A stretch of 60,000 bases of DNA from Adiantum capillus-veneris (lineage: Eukaryota; Streptophyta; Polypodiopsida; Polypodiales; Pteridaceae): the NCBI GenBank assembly GCA_014529385.2, contig CM043967.1, positions 3,440,001 to 3,500,000 on the forward strand, in the 5' to 3' direction. Of this stretch, positions 21,601 through 31,671 are shown piece after piece (position 1 is the first letter of the stretch; every line of letters begins with the position of its first letter). Both the position numbers and the translations under genes were made by a program. The notes below the pieces were generated by a model. It was not told the origin of the DNA and did no database searches. It saw nothing but the letters and a program-made list of their open reading frames with translations.

Positions 21601-23152
21601 TGTAATGGAAATGGCCTATGAACTTTGAGAGTAGAGGAATTAGGAAATTAGATAAAGCACTTTTGTGAGATTACTTTGTGAGCATAGCGGGTGAACTTAA
21701 TTGATGGGATCAACATAAACATGGTACTTAGTTAACTTGGCATGAACAATACTTTTGCAAGAGAGAGAGAGAGTTTAGAGAACCTGACAACAGTTGAGGA
21801 CCGGATTCATGCAGAGCCGGTCCCCCCTCCAATAGGCATTTGTATTATAGTTTCTCCCATCAAGAGAGACTTGGTACAATACAATCTTTGTGTTCCTTGT
21901 GACCTAGGTGATGCAATGAAGATGGAAAGCTTCATGCATTACGATCATAACATAGAATTTGTAGAAAGAATTAACTATCACAAGCCTCAATCCCAAGGCC
22001 TCAAACACCTTCGAAGGTGGAGAGAGCTAGCGCAGAATGAGGGTAGGTAAGAGGAAGAAGAAACATTCCATAGGAGAAAGAAATAGTTCCTCATCTATCA
22101 TCACTCTTCTTGCTAGTATACATGATAGCATAGTAATGAAGGTGGAGAAGATGGCAAGCTTAAGCATTGAAGCATGGATCTTGTTTGGATTTGCATTCCA
22201 TAGCCAAGAGTTTTGGTGTAGGCACTCAACTTCTCAACAACCTTGGAGAAGGAGGTGGAGTTCCTCTACTTTCATCAAGTGAGAATACTAAAAAAGAAAT
22301 GAGTGTGTGAGAGGTGTATACCCCTCAAACATACCCCTTGCTTGCTTTGGGTGAGCCCCCCTTTTTTCTCAAGCTTGAAGCTTATTGGACCCCTCTCCCC
22401 CTAGCCAATCACATGACCATGCATTTCAAGCACATGGGTAACCTTTGGACAAGTTTCCTCCTTGCTCCTTTGAGAGAGCGAGCTTGAAAATATCTAGATA
22501 TTTGTTGAATTGAACTAGAATCTCATTGGACCCCTCTTTAGCCCAACCAATAGGATTAAAGCACACCATGTGGCTAAGCATAGGGAGAGTCTAACATGTG
22601 TCCATGTGCCCCTTGAGAAAGGGGGTGCCCTTTGGTGAGTGGGAGGTTAAGTCAGAGATTCCCCTAACTTTGGGGCTTTCCACCTCCTTTGTAGGGTCTC
22701 TTTTTTACTCAAGCACCTTACCCCCCATGCATGGGAAGGTTCTCAAGCACCTTCCTCATCAAGCATGACAAGCACCTCAAGCACCTTAGTCATCAAGCAC
22801 GACAAGCACCTCAAGCACCTTAGTCAGCAAGCACAACAAGCACCTCAAGCTTAGGTCGGGTTCCCACCTCAAGCTCAACCCTAGCTTGCCTAAGGTCAAA
22901 GTAATTTTAACACTAACCATTGGAGGCCTTTAATGAAGCTAACCCTAAGGTCTATTAAGCTCCATTAGCTAGCCTTGCACTTTGACATACCATCTCTCAT
23001 TTGGACCCCTTTACCATTGGCCCCGTGTTGACAAAGATCCGTAAGCACATGTCTATATTCTAACCCTTGTTCCTATTTATTATCCCACATTAAATGATCA
23101 GGTTTAATTTGAGAAAATCATTTGGGTTGGTTAGATATTAGATTTTATGACA
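21601..23152 (-). repeat. 5' LTR of the gypsy element
   Basis: 1552 bp, partner of 14321-15884. It keeps the CAAGCACCT unit run (about 22745-22855). Promoter elements are not obvious by eye; an AATAAATAGG-like TATA candidate (minus) is shared by both LTRs in the part near the ATGACA end. Confidence 0.92.
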
Positions 23153-23157
23153 AGGAA

Positions 23158-23486
23158 TCGAGCATTTGGAGCTTCAACTACAAGCAGTAGGGCTTAGGCA
23201 GCAAGCATAGCCTGTGTGTTGAAGATACACACACACACACACACACTCTCAGAAGTCGAAAGCAACTTGAGAGAATTGAAAAAGGCTTGCAAGCAAAAGG
23301 AGAATTGAGCAGGATATTCAAAGGCTCAAGGGAATCGGGACAGGTAGAATTTGCAAAGCAGATCCAAGCAACGATATAAGCGAAGCAAATTGAATCCCAC
23401 TTTGAGGGTGAATGCAAAGCGGGCAGCAGGAGTGCAATTAGAAGGGAACTCATCTACAATGCTTGCCTACATTGCAAAGGAATTTT
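23158..23486 (+). other. LTR-element leader fragment (right part)
   Basis: Continues 13847-14320 after the gypsy insertion. AG-rich, no open frame, with a short CA microsatellite at about 23227-23246. It ends where the older copia LTR begins. Confidence 0.35.
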
Positions 23487-23715
23487 TGTTACCATATACA
23501 TGTGGTAGTGATGTGTATGAACACACTTAGGACCGCCGATGCATTTTTTCCCTCGCTAGGAGGTTTTTTCCCCCGTGCATTGTATATATGCAGATCACTC
23601 TAGGGGTATCTAATCTTTCCATTGCACACTAAGTGATATACTCTACGATGTGTGCCTTGAGATTCCTTTGTCTTCTCCAAGCTGTGTGTGTTTTCCTGCA
23701 ACCCTAATTCCAACA
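23487..23715 (+). repeat. 5' LTR of the old copia
   Basis: 229 bp, TGTTACC...CCAACA. Similar to the 227-bp LTRs of the young element, with scattered differences. Confidence 0.92.
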
Positions 23716-23717
23716 AT

Positions 23718-23729
23718 TGGTATCAGAGC
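23718..23729 (+). promoter_or_regulatory. Primer-binding site of the old copia
   Basis: TGGTATCAGAGC, two bases after the LTR; an exact initiator Met-tRNA match. Confidence 0.92.
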
Positions 23730-24110
23730 AGGTTGCATCCTCCCTGGCTTAGTCGACAGCAGCTCCATCAAACACCTGCTCACTTTCGCCGATTTTTGTG
23801 AGCTTTGGTGAGCGTTTGCAGGTTGAAAAATATTTTGAATGTGCTCGTAGAGCTGAGTTTGCTCATAATTTTTATTCGGACTCATTGTAGCCTCTGTTTC
23901 CACTACAGGCAGTATTGCGCACATGCTATTTCGTCATTTTGTGCAAAAATTCTATCAGTGCCGTTTTTTGCATAACAAGTCTCTTACAATCTTCTATGGT
24001 TTGTGTTATATAGCACGTGTTGTTCCCACTCTATTTTTCCTCTTTTCGGGCAGTTTTCACATCTGGTGCAGCATTCGTCATGGCCTGACAACAACACATA
24101 TGTGTTCAAG

Positions 24111-26492
24111 ATGTTAGTTGATGAGGACAGATTGGATGGGGATAATTATCCTATGTGCACTTACATGATGCAACATGTCCTTGTGTCAAAGGGCGTTTCG
24201 AACATTGTGCAGGGCATTGATGTACGTCTTGGTTCTGAGGATACGGGCAATGTTGAGGCTGTTGCAATCCTTGCAGGTCTTGTTGCAAGGATTGCTATTG
24301 TTAGAGTTGTTTTGCCTACAGCTGAGCAAGCTCGTTGGATGTAAAAGATGCGTAGTCTCATGTATTGATTGTGTTGTTTGTGAAGCACACTATTACTCCC
24401 CACATTTGTCTATCGAAATTTGCAAAACATGCTTGGGATATTCTAGCTGGTCTTTATGCAAGTCGCAATGAGGCAAAAATTTCATTCTGCATAAAGAGCT
24501 GGAGTCAAATATTATGCATGAGGAAGATGACATGGACACTTTCCTTGCTGGTGTCAAGGATATCAATGAGCAACTTATTTCTGCAGGTGAAGTCAAGTTG
24601 TCAAGTTTGATGCATTATGCACATTGCTGTCGAAAGAGTCACTTTCCAAAAAAAATAGGACTAGACAACGTGCAGTTGAACATGCCTTTATTGCTGCTCA
24701 AAGAAAAGGTGGTAATAGCAATGTAGCCACTTCTCATGGTTCTTTTGCGAGTGGTAAATCACCTGTTTCTAATGCTTCTGATGGCAACAATTCTTCTGGG
24801 AATTCTTGTGATAAGGGTAAAAAGAAGATGCGTTGCCATTATTGTAAAGCTAAGGATCACTTGATCAAGCAGTGTCCTAAGTTGAAGGCCAAAGAGACTA
24901 AGAAGAAAGAGGTTGGTTTCACTGCAAATGCTGGTTCCACTACAAATGCAGCTATTGTTGAGTCTTGTATGAAAGGAGACTGTGATGCTAGTGTTGATGC
25001 AAAATGGGCTTTTAGTGTAGAGTGCACTTATGATCCTAATTTCCATGATGCATGTTTGTCAGTTGCTGCAGATGCTCAATTGTGGTACTTTGATAGGGTG
25101 CTACAAAGCACATTACCTCTCATCGTGACTTGTTTACCTCTCTCGAGGATGTACCTCTCATCGTGAATTGTTTACCTCTCTCAAGGATGTCCCTCATGGG
25201 ATTTACTCACTTGTGCCAACAATGCCTCTTATCCGATCAAGGGATTTGGAAAGATTGTGCTTAATACTACAAATGGTAGTTCTTTCACACTTGTTAATGC
25301 ATTGTATATATCGAGGATCAAGAAGAATCTTTTGTTTGTATTTGCACTTGCTAGACTTGGCCTTGTAGTCAAATTTGTGGATAACATATGTACAATACAT
25401 GATCTCAGTTTCAATGATGAAATTGTTGCATCTTGCATTTTATGCCATGGGCTGTATAAGCTCACTTTATATGACAAGTGTGGACATAATTTTACAAATA
25501 CAGATGTAGACTCTAAGGCTACAGATGCAAAAATTTGACATGCATGTTTTAGGCACTTGAATTTTTCCAGTTTGCCGCGTTTGCAGAAATTTGATGTGGT
25601 TGCTTCTTTGCCGCCTCTTGAAGCACCTATCAAACATGTTTGTGAAGGGTGTATTTTGGGTAAGATGTAGCATTCTAATTTTCCAAAGGATGGTTCAATT
25701 AGGGCCACATGTAAGTTGCAACTTGTGCATAGTGATGTTTGTGGGCCATGCAAACTCCCGTCATCATTGGGCAATTACCTTTACTTTGTGACTTTCATTG
25801 ATGATTACTCCAGGCATGCATGGGTATATTCGCTTAAAGCAAAGTCCCAAGTATTTATGTGCTTCAAACAATTTTTGGCTATGGCTGAAAATGTCTCAAA
25901 ATGTACTATGGGCACCCTTCGTTCCAATCGAGGGGGGGAGTATATGTCTCATGAGTTTAATGCATTTTTGGCTAGTATGTGGGATAAAACACCAATGTAT
26001 TGTGCCTTATACGCCTCAACAAAATGGTGTTGCTAAGAGGAAAAATAGGTCATCACTTATGGTCAACAGTCAAGCTTTGTCGCATTCGTTTTGGCTTGAG
26101 GCCATCATGTGTGCCACTTATGTACTAAACAGGTGTCCTACGAAAGCTTTTCATTCTATGACTCCATATGAAGCATGGCATGATAGAAAGCCTTCTATTG
26201 AGCACATGCGTATTTCTCTGGTTGTTTGGCATATGCTTTGGTGCCACAAAAGCAGCGCAGGAAATTGGATGATAATGCTGTCAAATGTGTTTTGTTGGTT
26301 ATAGTTTTGAAAGAAAAGGTTACAAGTTGTATCATCCACAAACAAAGCGTATCTTGGTCTCACGGGATGTTGTGTTTGTGGAAGGTTCTATTCAGCCCTT
26401 GATGTCATGTACTAGAGACAATAATGTAAGTTCACATGATATTTATGACACTTTGTTGCCGTGGTGGAAGTTTGAATGTAAATTCCAATGCG
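24111..26492 (+). pseudogene. Old copia gag-protease-integrase remnant
   Basis: Aligns with 27117-29573 of the young element. The gag part reads MLVDEDRLDGDNYPM; a 100-bp-scale deletion removes gag sequence near 24600. The CCHC knuckle CHYCKAKDHLIKQC is kept (about 24835). The protease active site is damaged (WYFDRVLQ where the young copy has WYFDSGA). Integrase keeps HSDVCGP, SNRGGEYM (the catalytic Asp is Asn here) and a damaged third motif. Stops and shifts are throughout. Confidence 0.88.
25115..25190. repeat. 38-bp tandem duplication in the old copia
   Basis: Units 25115-25152 and 25153-25190 begin ACCTCTCATCGTGA. The young copy has a single unit, so the duplication arose in this old copy. 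Confidence 0.85.
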
Positions 26493-26497
26493 GCGAA

Positions 26498-26724
26498 TGT
26501 TACCATATACATGTGGTAGTGATGTGTGTGAACACACTAGGACCGCCGGGGCATTTTTTCCCTCTTTAGGAGGTTTTTTCCCCCGTGCATTGTATATACG
26601 CCCATCACTCTAGGGCTATCTATTTTTCCATTGCACACTAAGTAACACACTCTCTATTGTGTGCCTTGAGCTTCCTTCGTCTTCTCCAAGCTGTGTGTGT
26701 TTCTCTGCAACCCTAATTCCAACA
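26498..26724 (+). repeat. 5' LTR of the young copia
   Basis: 227 bp, TGTTACC...CCAACA, identical to 31440-31666. Confidence 0.96.
26591..26599 (+). promoter_or_regulatory. Candidate TATA box in the copia LTR
   Basis: TGTATATAC, about 93 bp into the LTR and shared by all three LTRs of the family. It would place the transcription start in the middle of the LTR. Confidence 0.5.
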
Positions 26725-26726
26725 AT

Positions 26727-26738
26727 TGGTATCAGAGC
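26727..26738 (+). promoter_or_regulatory. Primer-binding site of the young copia
   Basis: TGGTATCAGAGC, two bases after the LTR, exact initiator Met-tRNA complement. Confidence 0.95.
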
Positions 26739-27086
26739 AGGTCACGTCCTCCCGGGCTTAGTCGCCAGCTGCTCCAGCACACGCCTGCTCACTTTCTCCG
26801 ATTTCAGTGAGCTTTGGCGAGCGTTCGCAGGTCGACAAATATTTTGGGGGAGGTCGAAGAGCTCAGTCTGCTCAGAATTTTGATTTGGGCTCATTTCGGC
26901 CTCCGTTTCCACTACGGGCAGTACTGCACAGGCTATTTCGTCATTTTGTGCAGATTTTCTGTCAGTGCCGTTTTCTGCATAACAGGTGCCTTATAGTCTT
27001 CTATGGTTTGTGCTATATAGCACAAGTTGTTCCCGCTCCATTTCTCCTTTTTTCGGGCAGTTTTCACAACAGGTGCAGCATTTACC

Positions 27087-30000
27087 ATGGCTAACAACAA
27101 CAACACAGATGTGTTCAAGATGTTTGCTGCTGAGGACAGGTTGGATGGGGACAACTACCCTATGTGGGCTTATATGATGCAACATGTTCTTGTGTCAAAA
27201 GGTGTCTGGAACATTGTGCAGGGCATTGATGTACGTCCTGGTTCTGAAGATGTAGGCGATATTGAGGATGTTGCAGGTCTTGCTGCAAGGATTGCAGCTG
27301 TTAGAGTTGTTTTGCCTACGGCAGAACAAGCTCGTTGGGATGTTAAGGATGCACAGGCTCATGCATTGATTGCGTTGTCTGTGAAGCGCACCATTATTCC
27401 TCACATCCGTTCAGCAAAATCTGCAAAACGGGCTTGGGATATTCTAGCAGGTCTTTATGCAAGCCGCAATGAGGCAAAAATTGCTTTGCTGCGTAAAGAG
27501 CTAGAGTCGAAGATTATGCATGAGGAAGATGATATGGACACTTTCCTTGCTAGTATCAAGGATATCAATGAGCAACTCATTTCTGCAGGTGAAGTCATTT
27601 CTGACAGTTCCCTTGTGCAGACTGTTCTTGATGCCTTACCAGATTCCTACCAGACTTTTGCTAGTACTTGGAGACTGATGACCCAAGGAAATCCTGAAGT
27701 TGTCAAGTTTGATGCATTATGCACATTGCTGTTGCAAGAGTCACTTTCTAGAAAAAACAGGACTAGGCAGCGTGCAGTTGAACAGGCTTTTATTGCTTCT
27801 CAAAGAAAGGGTGGTAACAGTAATGCAGCCACTTCTTATGGTTCTGCTGCGAGTGGCAAAAATTCTGTTCCTAATGCTTCTGCTGGCAGCACTTCGTCTG
27901 GCAATTCTGGTGATAAGGGCAAAAAGAAGATGCGTTGCCATTATTGTAAAGCCAATGATCACTTGATCAAGTCGTGTCCTAAGTTGAAGGCCAAAGAGGC
28001 TAAGAAGAAAGAGGGTGGTTCCACTGCAAATGCTGGTTCCACTACAAATGCAACCATTGTTGAGTCTTCTGTGAAAGGAGATTGTGATGCTGATGTTGAT
28101 GCAGAATGGGCTTTTAGCGCAGAGTGCACTTACAATCCTGCTGTCCATGATGCATGCTTGTCAGTTGCTGCAGATTCACATGTGTGGTATTTCGACAGTG
28201 GTGCTACAAAGCACATTACCTCACATCGTGAATTGTTTACCTCTCTCGAGTCTGTCCCTCATGGGAATTCAGTCACTTGTGCCAACAACGCCTCTTATCC
28301 AGTTCAGGGAGTTGGAAAGATTGTGCTCACTGCTGCTAATGGGAGTTCCTTCACACTTTTTGATGCACTTTATGTACCTGGGATCAAGAAGAATCTCTTG
28401 TCTGTATCCGCACTTGCTAGACTTGGACTTGTAGTCAAATTTGTGGATGACAGATGTACAGTTCATGATCTCAGTTTTGGTGATGAAATTGTTGCATCTG
28501 GGCTTTTGTGTCGTGGGCTGTATAAGCTCACTTTGTATGACAAGTGTGGACAAAATTTTGCAAATGCTGTTGCAGATTCAAGGGCTATTTCAGATGCAAA
28601 ACTTTGGCATGCACGTTTTGGTCATCTGAATTTTGCCAGTTTGCTGCCTTTGCAGAAATCTGATATGGTTGCTTCTTTGCCGCCTCTTGAAGCACCTATC
28701 AAACATGTTTGTGAAGGCTGTATTCTGGGTAAAATGCAGCGTTCTAAGTTTCCAAAGGATGGTTCAGTTAGGGCCACATGCAGGTTGCAGCTTGTGCATA
28801 GTGATGTTTGTGGGCCCATGCAAACTCCGTCCTTGGGCAATTACCTGTACTTCGTGACTTTCATTGATGATTACTCCAGGCATGCGTGGGTATTTCCGCT
28901 TAAAGCGAAGTCCGAAGTTTTTATGTGCTTCAAACAATTTTTGGCTATGGCTGAAAATGTCTCAAAATGTACTATGGGCACCCTCCGTTCCGATCGAGGG
29001 GGGGAGTATATGTCTCATGAATTTAATGCATTTCTGGCTAGTCGTGGGATAAAACACCAATGTACAGTGCCTTATACACCTCAGCAAAATGGTGTTGCTG
29101 AGAGGAAAAACAGGTCACTAACGGAAATGGCACGATGTATGGTCAAAAGTGAAGCTTTGCCGCATTCTTTTTGGCTTGAGGCCATCATGTGTGCCACTTA
29201 TGTACTTAACAGGTGTCCTACGAAAGCTTTGCAGTCTATTACTCCATATGAAGCATGGCATGATAGAAAACCTTCTATTGAGCACATGCGTGTTTTTGGC
29301 TGTTTGGCATATGCTTTGGTGCCGCAAGTGCAGCGCAGAAAATTGGATGATAAGGCTGTCAAATGTATTTTTGTTGGTTATAGTGCTGAAAGCAAAGGTT
29401 ACAGGTTGTATCATCCGCAAACAAAACGTATTCTGGTTTCATGGGATGTAGTGTTTGTGGAAGATTCTGTTCAGCCCTTGCTGTCATGTACTAGAGACAG
29501 TAATGTAAGCTCACAGGACATTTATGACACTTTGTTGCCTCTTTTCAGTGGTGGAAATACGAATGTAAGTTCCAATGAGGCAAATGTACAGCCTATGGGG
29601 GTTTCTGAAAATGTTTTAGATCAGCCTATTACTGATGCAGATGTACTTGATGAGGAAAGGGCTGAAAATGAGCAGGCTAGAGGTATGCCAAAATGGCTGG
29701 TGCACACTTTGCGTGACAGTAAATTGGATGCACCTTTATCTAGTCGTACTCGTTCAGGCTCTCGCCATGCATCTTATGCATCAGATTGTTATGCTTTGGC
29801 TGTGTCTAGTTTACATGATGTTGAGGAGCCTCTGTCTTTTGATGAAGCACAGAATTCAGAAAATTGGATTGCTGCCATGAAATCAGAATATGATGCACTT
29901 ATAGAGAATGACACATGGACTTTATGTGATTTGCCTCCTGGCAAAAAGGCCATTGGTACGAAGTGGGTTTACAAGTTGAAACGCAAGCCGGATGGTGAGA

Positions 30001-31364
30001 TCGATCGCCATAAGGCTCGACTTGTTGCAAAGGGTTATGCACAACAAAAAGGCATAGATTATGAAGAGACTTTTGCTCCCACTTGTCGTATGACTACTGT
30101 GCGTTTTCTATGTGCATTGGCAGCTCATTTTGGTTGGGATGTACATCAATCAGACATTGTTACTGCTTTCTTGAATGGTGACATATTTGAGGAAGTTTAT
30201 GTAACGCAGCCTCGCGGTTTTGTCATAAAAGGACAAGAGGACAAAGTGTGCAAATGTAAGAAGGCTTTGTATGGGTTGAAGCAATCTCCTCGTGCTTGGT
30301 ATGAGAAAGCTGACACTCATTTGGTTAAACGAGGCTTTCGTAACAGTTCAACAGAAAGCACATTGTATGTAAAGCGTGAGGATGATGTATTTCTCATTGT
30401 GGTTCTTTATGTTGATGATTTGCTGATCACTGGACCAAATGAGAGACATATTGCTGAATTTAAGGCTGATTTGAATGCTACTTTCAAGATGAAAGATTTG
30501 GGGCTGTTGCATCATTACTTGGGTATACAATTTAAGCAGTGTGATGGTGGTATTGCCTTGTGTCAGAAAAGTTACATAGAAACAATGCTATGTAAGTTTG
30601 GACTTGAGGATTGCAAACCTATTGCCACTCCCATGGAAACAGGTTTGAAGTTGAGTCTACATGATGCTGGCGATCCTGCTGATGTCACTCTTTACCAAAC
30701 TGCTGTTGGCTGCCTCATTTATGTATGCAACACGAGGCCAGATATTCAGTTTGCAGTCTCGCAGGTCAGCAGATTTATGCATAGCCCAGGGTCTAAGCAT
30801 TGGCAGGCTGTCAAGATGATTTTCCGCTACCTTAGTGGCACTTTACATCTTGGCTTGTTTTATCCCAAGGGGGGATCATTGCCGCCAGACTTACATGCTT
30901 TTTCGGACTCAGATTGGGCTGGTTGTTTTGACACGCAAGTGTCCACAAGTGGTTTTTGTTTCATGCTTGGCAGTTCATGTATATCATGGTTGAGCAAGAA
31001 GCAACCTACTGTGGCCACTTCGAGTTGTGAGGCTGAGTACAGGGCAGTCTTCACAGCTACGGTTGAGTGTGTATGGCTCAGACGCCTTATGGCTGACTTG
31101 GGTGTTGGACAGGACACTGCCAACACTATCTACACTGACAGTCAGAGCGCATTGGCAGTTGCGAGGAACCCAGTTTTTCATGCTCGCACAAAGCACATTG
31201 AGGTGCATTACCACTATGTCAGGGAGAGGCTCTCAACAGGAGAGATCAGCTTGGCTTATGTGCCAACACAGGACAACCTTGCAGATCTTTTCACAAAGGC
31301 ATTGTCTCGTGAGAAGCTTGAAGCTTTCCGCAAAGCTTTGGGCTTACTCCCCTTTGTGGACTGA
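27087..31364 (+). CDS. Ty1/copia gag-pol polyprotein, intact (1425 aa)
   Basis: One frame encodes all copia functions. Start: I chose the ATG in ACCATGGCTAAC at 27087, because the frame also opens 20 codons earlier but homology to gag begins here (MANNNNTDVFKMF). Domains by approximate residue: gag (1-230); CCHC knuckle CHYCKANDHLIKSC (about 282); protease WYFDSGATKH (about 367); GAG-pre-integrase with LWHARFGHLNF and CEGCILGKM (505-557); integrase with HSDVCGP, SDRGGEYM and GVAERKNR, the Asp-Asp-Glu triad (571-672); RT with LVAKGYAQQKGIDY and catalytic YVDD (940-1185, YVDD about 1108); RNase H with SDSDWAG, SSCEAEY and YTDSQSA (1272-1425). All catalytic residues I can locate are present. It would work in the cytoplasm as virus-like particles, then integrate in the nucleus. 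Confidence 0.96.
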   Translation: MANNNNTDVFKMFAAEDRLDGDNYPMWAYMMQHVLVSKGVWNIVQGIDVRPGSEDVGDIEDVAGLAARIAAVRVVLPTAEQARWDVKDAQAHALIALSVKRTIIPHIRSAKSAKRAWDILAGLYASRNEAKIALLRKELESKIMHEEDDMDTFLASIKDINEQLISAGEVISDSSLVQTVLDALPDSYQTFASTWRLMTQGNPEVVKFDALCTLLLQESLSRKNRTRQRAVEQAFIASQRKGGNSNAATSYGSAASGKNSVPNASAGSTSSGNSGDKGKKKMRCHYCKANDHLIKSCPKLKAKEAKKKEGGSTANAGSTTNATIVESSVKGDCDADVDAEWAFSAECTYNPAVHDACLSVAADSHVWYFDSGATKHITSHRELFTSLESVPHGNSVTCANNASYPVQGVGKIVLTAANGSSFTLFDALYVPGIKKNLLSVSALARLGLVVKFVDDRCTVHDLSFGDEIVASGLLCRGLYKLTLYDKCGQNFANAVADSRAISDAKLWHARFGHLNFASLLPLQKSDMVASLPPLEAPIKHVCEGCILGKMQRSKFPKDGSVRATCRLQLVHSDVCGPMQTPSLGNYLYFVTFIDDYSRHAWVFPLKAKSEVFMCFKQFLAMAENVSKCTMGTLRSDRGGEYMSHEFNAFLASRGIKHQCTVPYTPQQNGVAERKNRSLTEMARCMVKSEALPHSFWLEAIMCATYVLNRCPTKALQSITPYEAWHDRKPSIEHMRVFGCLAYALVPQVQRRKLDDKAVKCIFVGYSAESKGYRLYHPQTKRILVSWDVVFVEDSVQPLLSCTRDSNVSSQDIYDTLLPLFSGGNTNVSSNEANVQPMGVSENVLDQPITDADVLDEERAENEQARGMPKWLVHTLRDSKLDAPLSSRTRSGSRHASYASDCYALAVSSLHDVEEPLSFDEAQNSENWIAAMKSEYDALIENDTWTLCDLPPGKKAIGTKWVYKLKRKPDGEIDRHKARLVAKGYAQQKGIDYEETFAPTCRMTTVRFLCALAAHFGWDVHQSDIVTAFLNGDIFEEVYVTQPRGFVIKGQEDKVCKCKKALYGLKQSPRAWYEKADTHLVKRGFRNSSTESTLYVKREDDVFLIVVLYVDDLLITGPNERHIAEFKADLNATFKMKDLGLLHHYLGIQFKQCDGGIALCQKSYIETMLCKFGLEDCKPIATPMETGLKLSLHDAGDPADVTLYQTAVGCLIYVCNTRPDIQFAVSQVSRFMHSPGSKHWQAVKMIFRYLSGTLHLGLFYPKGGSLPPDLHAFSDSDWAGCFDTQVSTSGFCFMLGSSCISWLSKKQPTVATSSCEAEYRAVFTATVECVWLRRLMADLGVGQDTANTIYTDSQSALAVARNPVFHARTKHIEVHYHYVRERLSTGEISLAYVPTQDNLADLFTKALSREKLEAFRKALGLLPFVD

Positions 31365-31429
31365 TTCTGTCCTCAGGGCATGGCACTTCCCTTTACTCAT
31401 GTGCCAGCTCTCGTTCACCACATCACTCC

Positions 31430-31439
31430 AGGGGGGATT
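31430..31439 (+). promoter_or_regulatory. Polypurine tract of the young copia
   Basis: AGGGGGGATT immediately before the TG of the 3' LTR and 65 bp after the stop codon. Confidence 0.85.
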
Positions 31440-31666
31440 TGTTACCATATACATGTGGTAGTGATGTGTGTGAACACACTAGGACCGCCGGGGCATTTTT
31501 TCCCTCTTTAGGAGGTTTTTTCCCCCGTGCATTGTATATACGCCCATCACTCTAGGGCTATCTATTTTTCCATTGCACACTAAGTAACACACTCTCTATT
31601 GTGTGCCTTGAGCTTCCTTCGTCTTCTCCAAGCTGTGTGTGTTTCTCTGCAACCCTAATTCCAACA
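31440..31666 (+). repeat. 3' LTR of the young copia
   Basis: 227 bp, identical to the 5' LTR; followed by the target duplication GCGAA. Confidence 0.96.
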
Positions 31667-31671
31667 GCGAA

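Larger units (their letters stand above)
14321..23152 (-). mobile_element. Complete but degenerate Ty3/gypsy element, TSD AGGAA
   Basis: LTRs at 14321-15884 and 21601-23152 both begin TGTAATGG and end ATGACA on the plus strand. The five-base duplication AGGAA flanks the element (14316-14320 and 23153-23157). The PBS next to the upper LTR and PPT next to the lower LTR set the direction as minus. The 5.7-kb interior carries gag, protease, RT, RNase H and integrase remnants in that order, all broken by stops and shifts. The two LTRs differ by many substitutions and small indels, so the insertion is old. It sits inside the leader fragment 13847-23486. A solo LTR of this family is at 35945. Confidence 0.92.
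26498..31666 (+). mobile_element. Young intact Ty1/copia retrotransposon, TSD GCGAA
   Basis: A 5169-bp element with 227-bp LTRs (26498-26724 and 31440-31666) that I found identical base for base by eye. It has TG...CA ends, an exact Met PBS (26727), one open gag-pol frame (27087-31364), and a PPT (31430-31439). The five-base duplication GCGAA (26493-26497 and 31667-31671) proves a normal integration. The site is inside the pol of an older member of the same family. Identical LTRs plus an unbroken frame make this the only candidate active element in the window. Confidence 0.96.
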
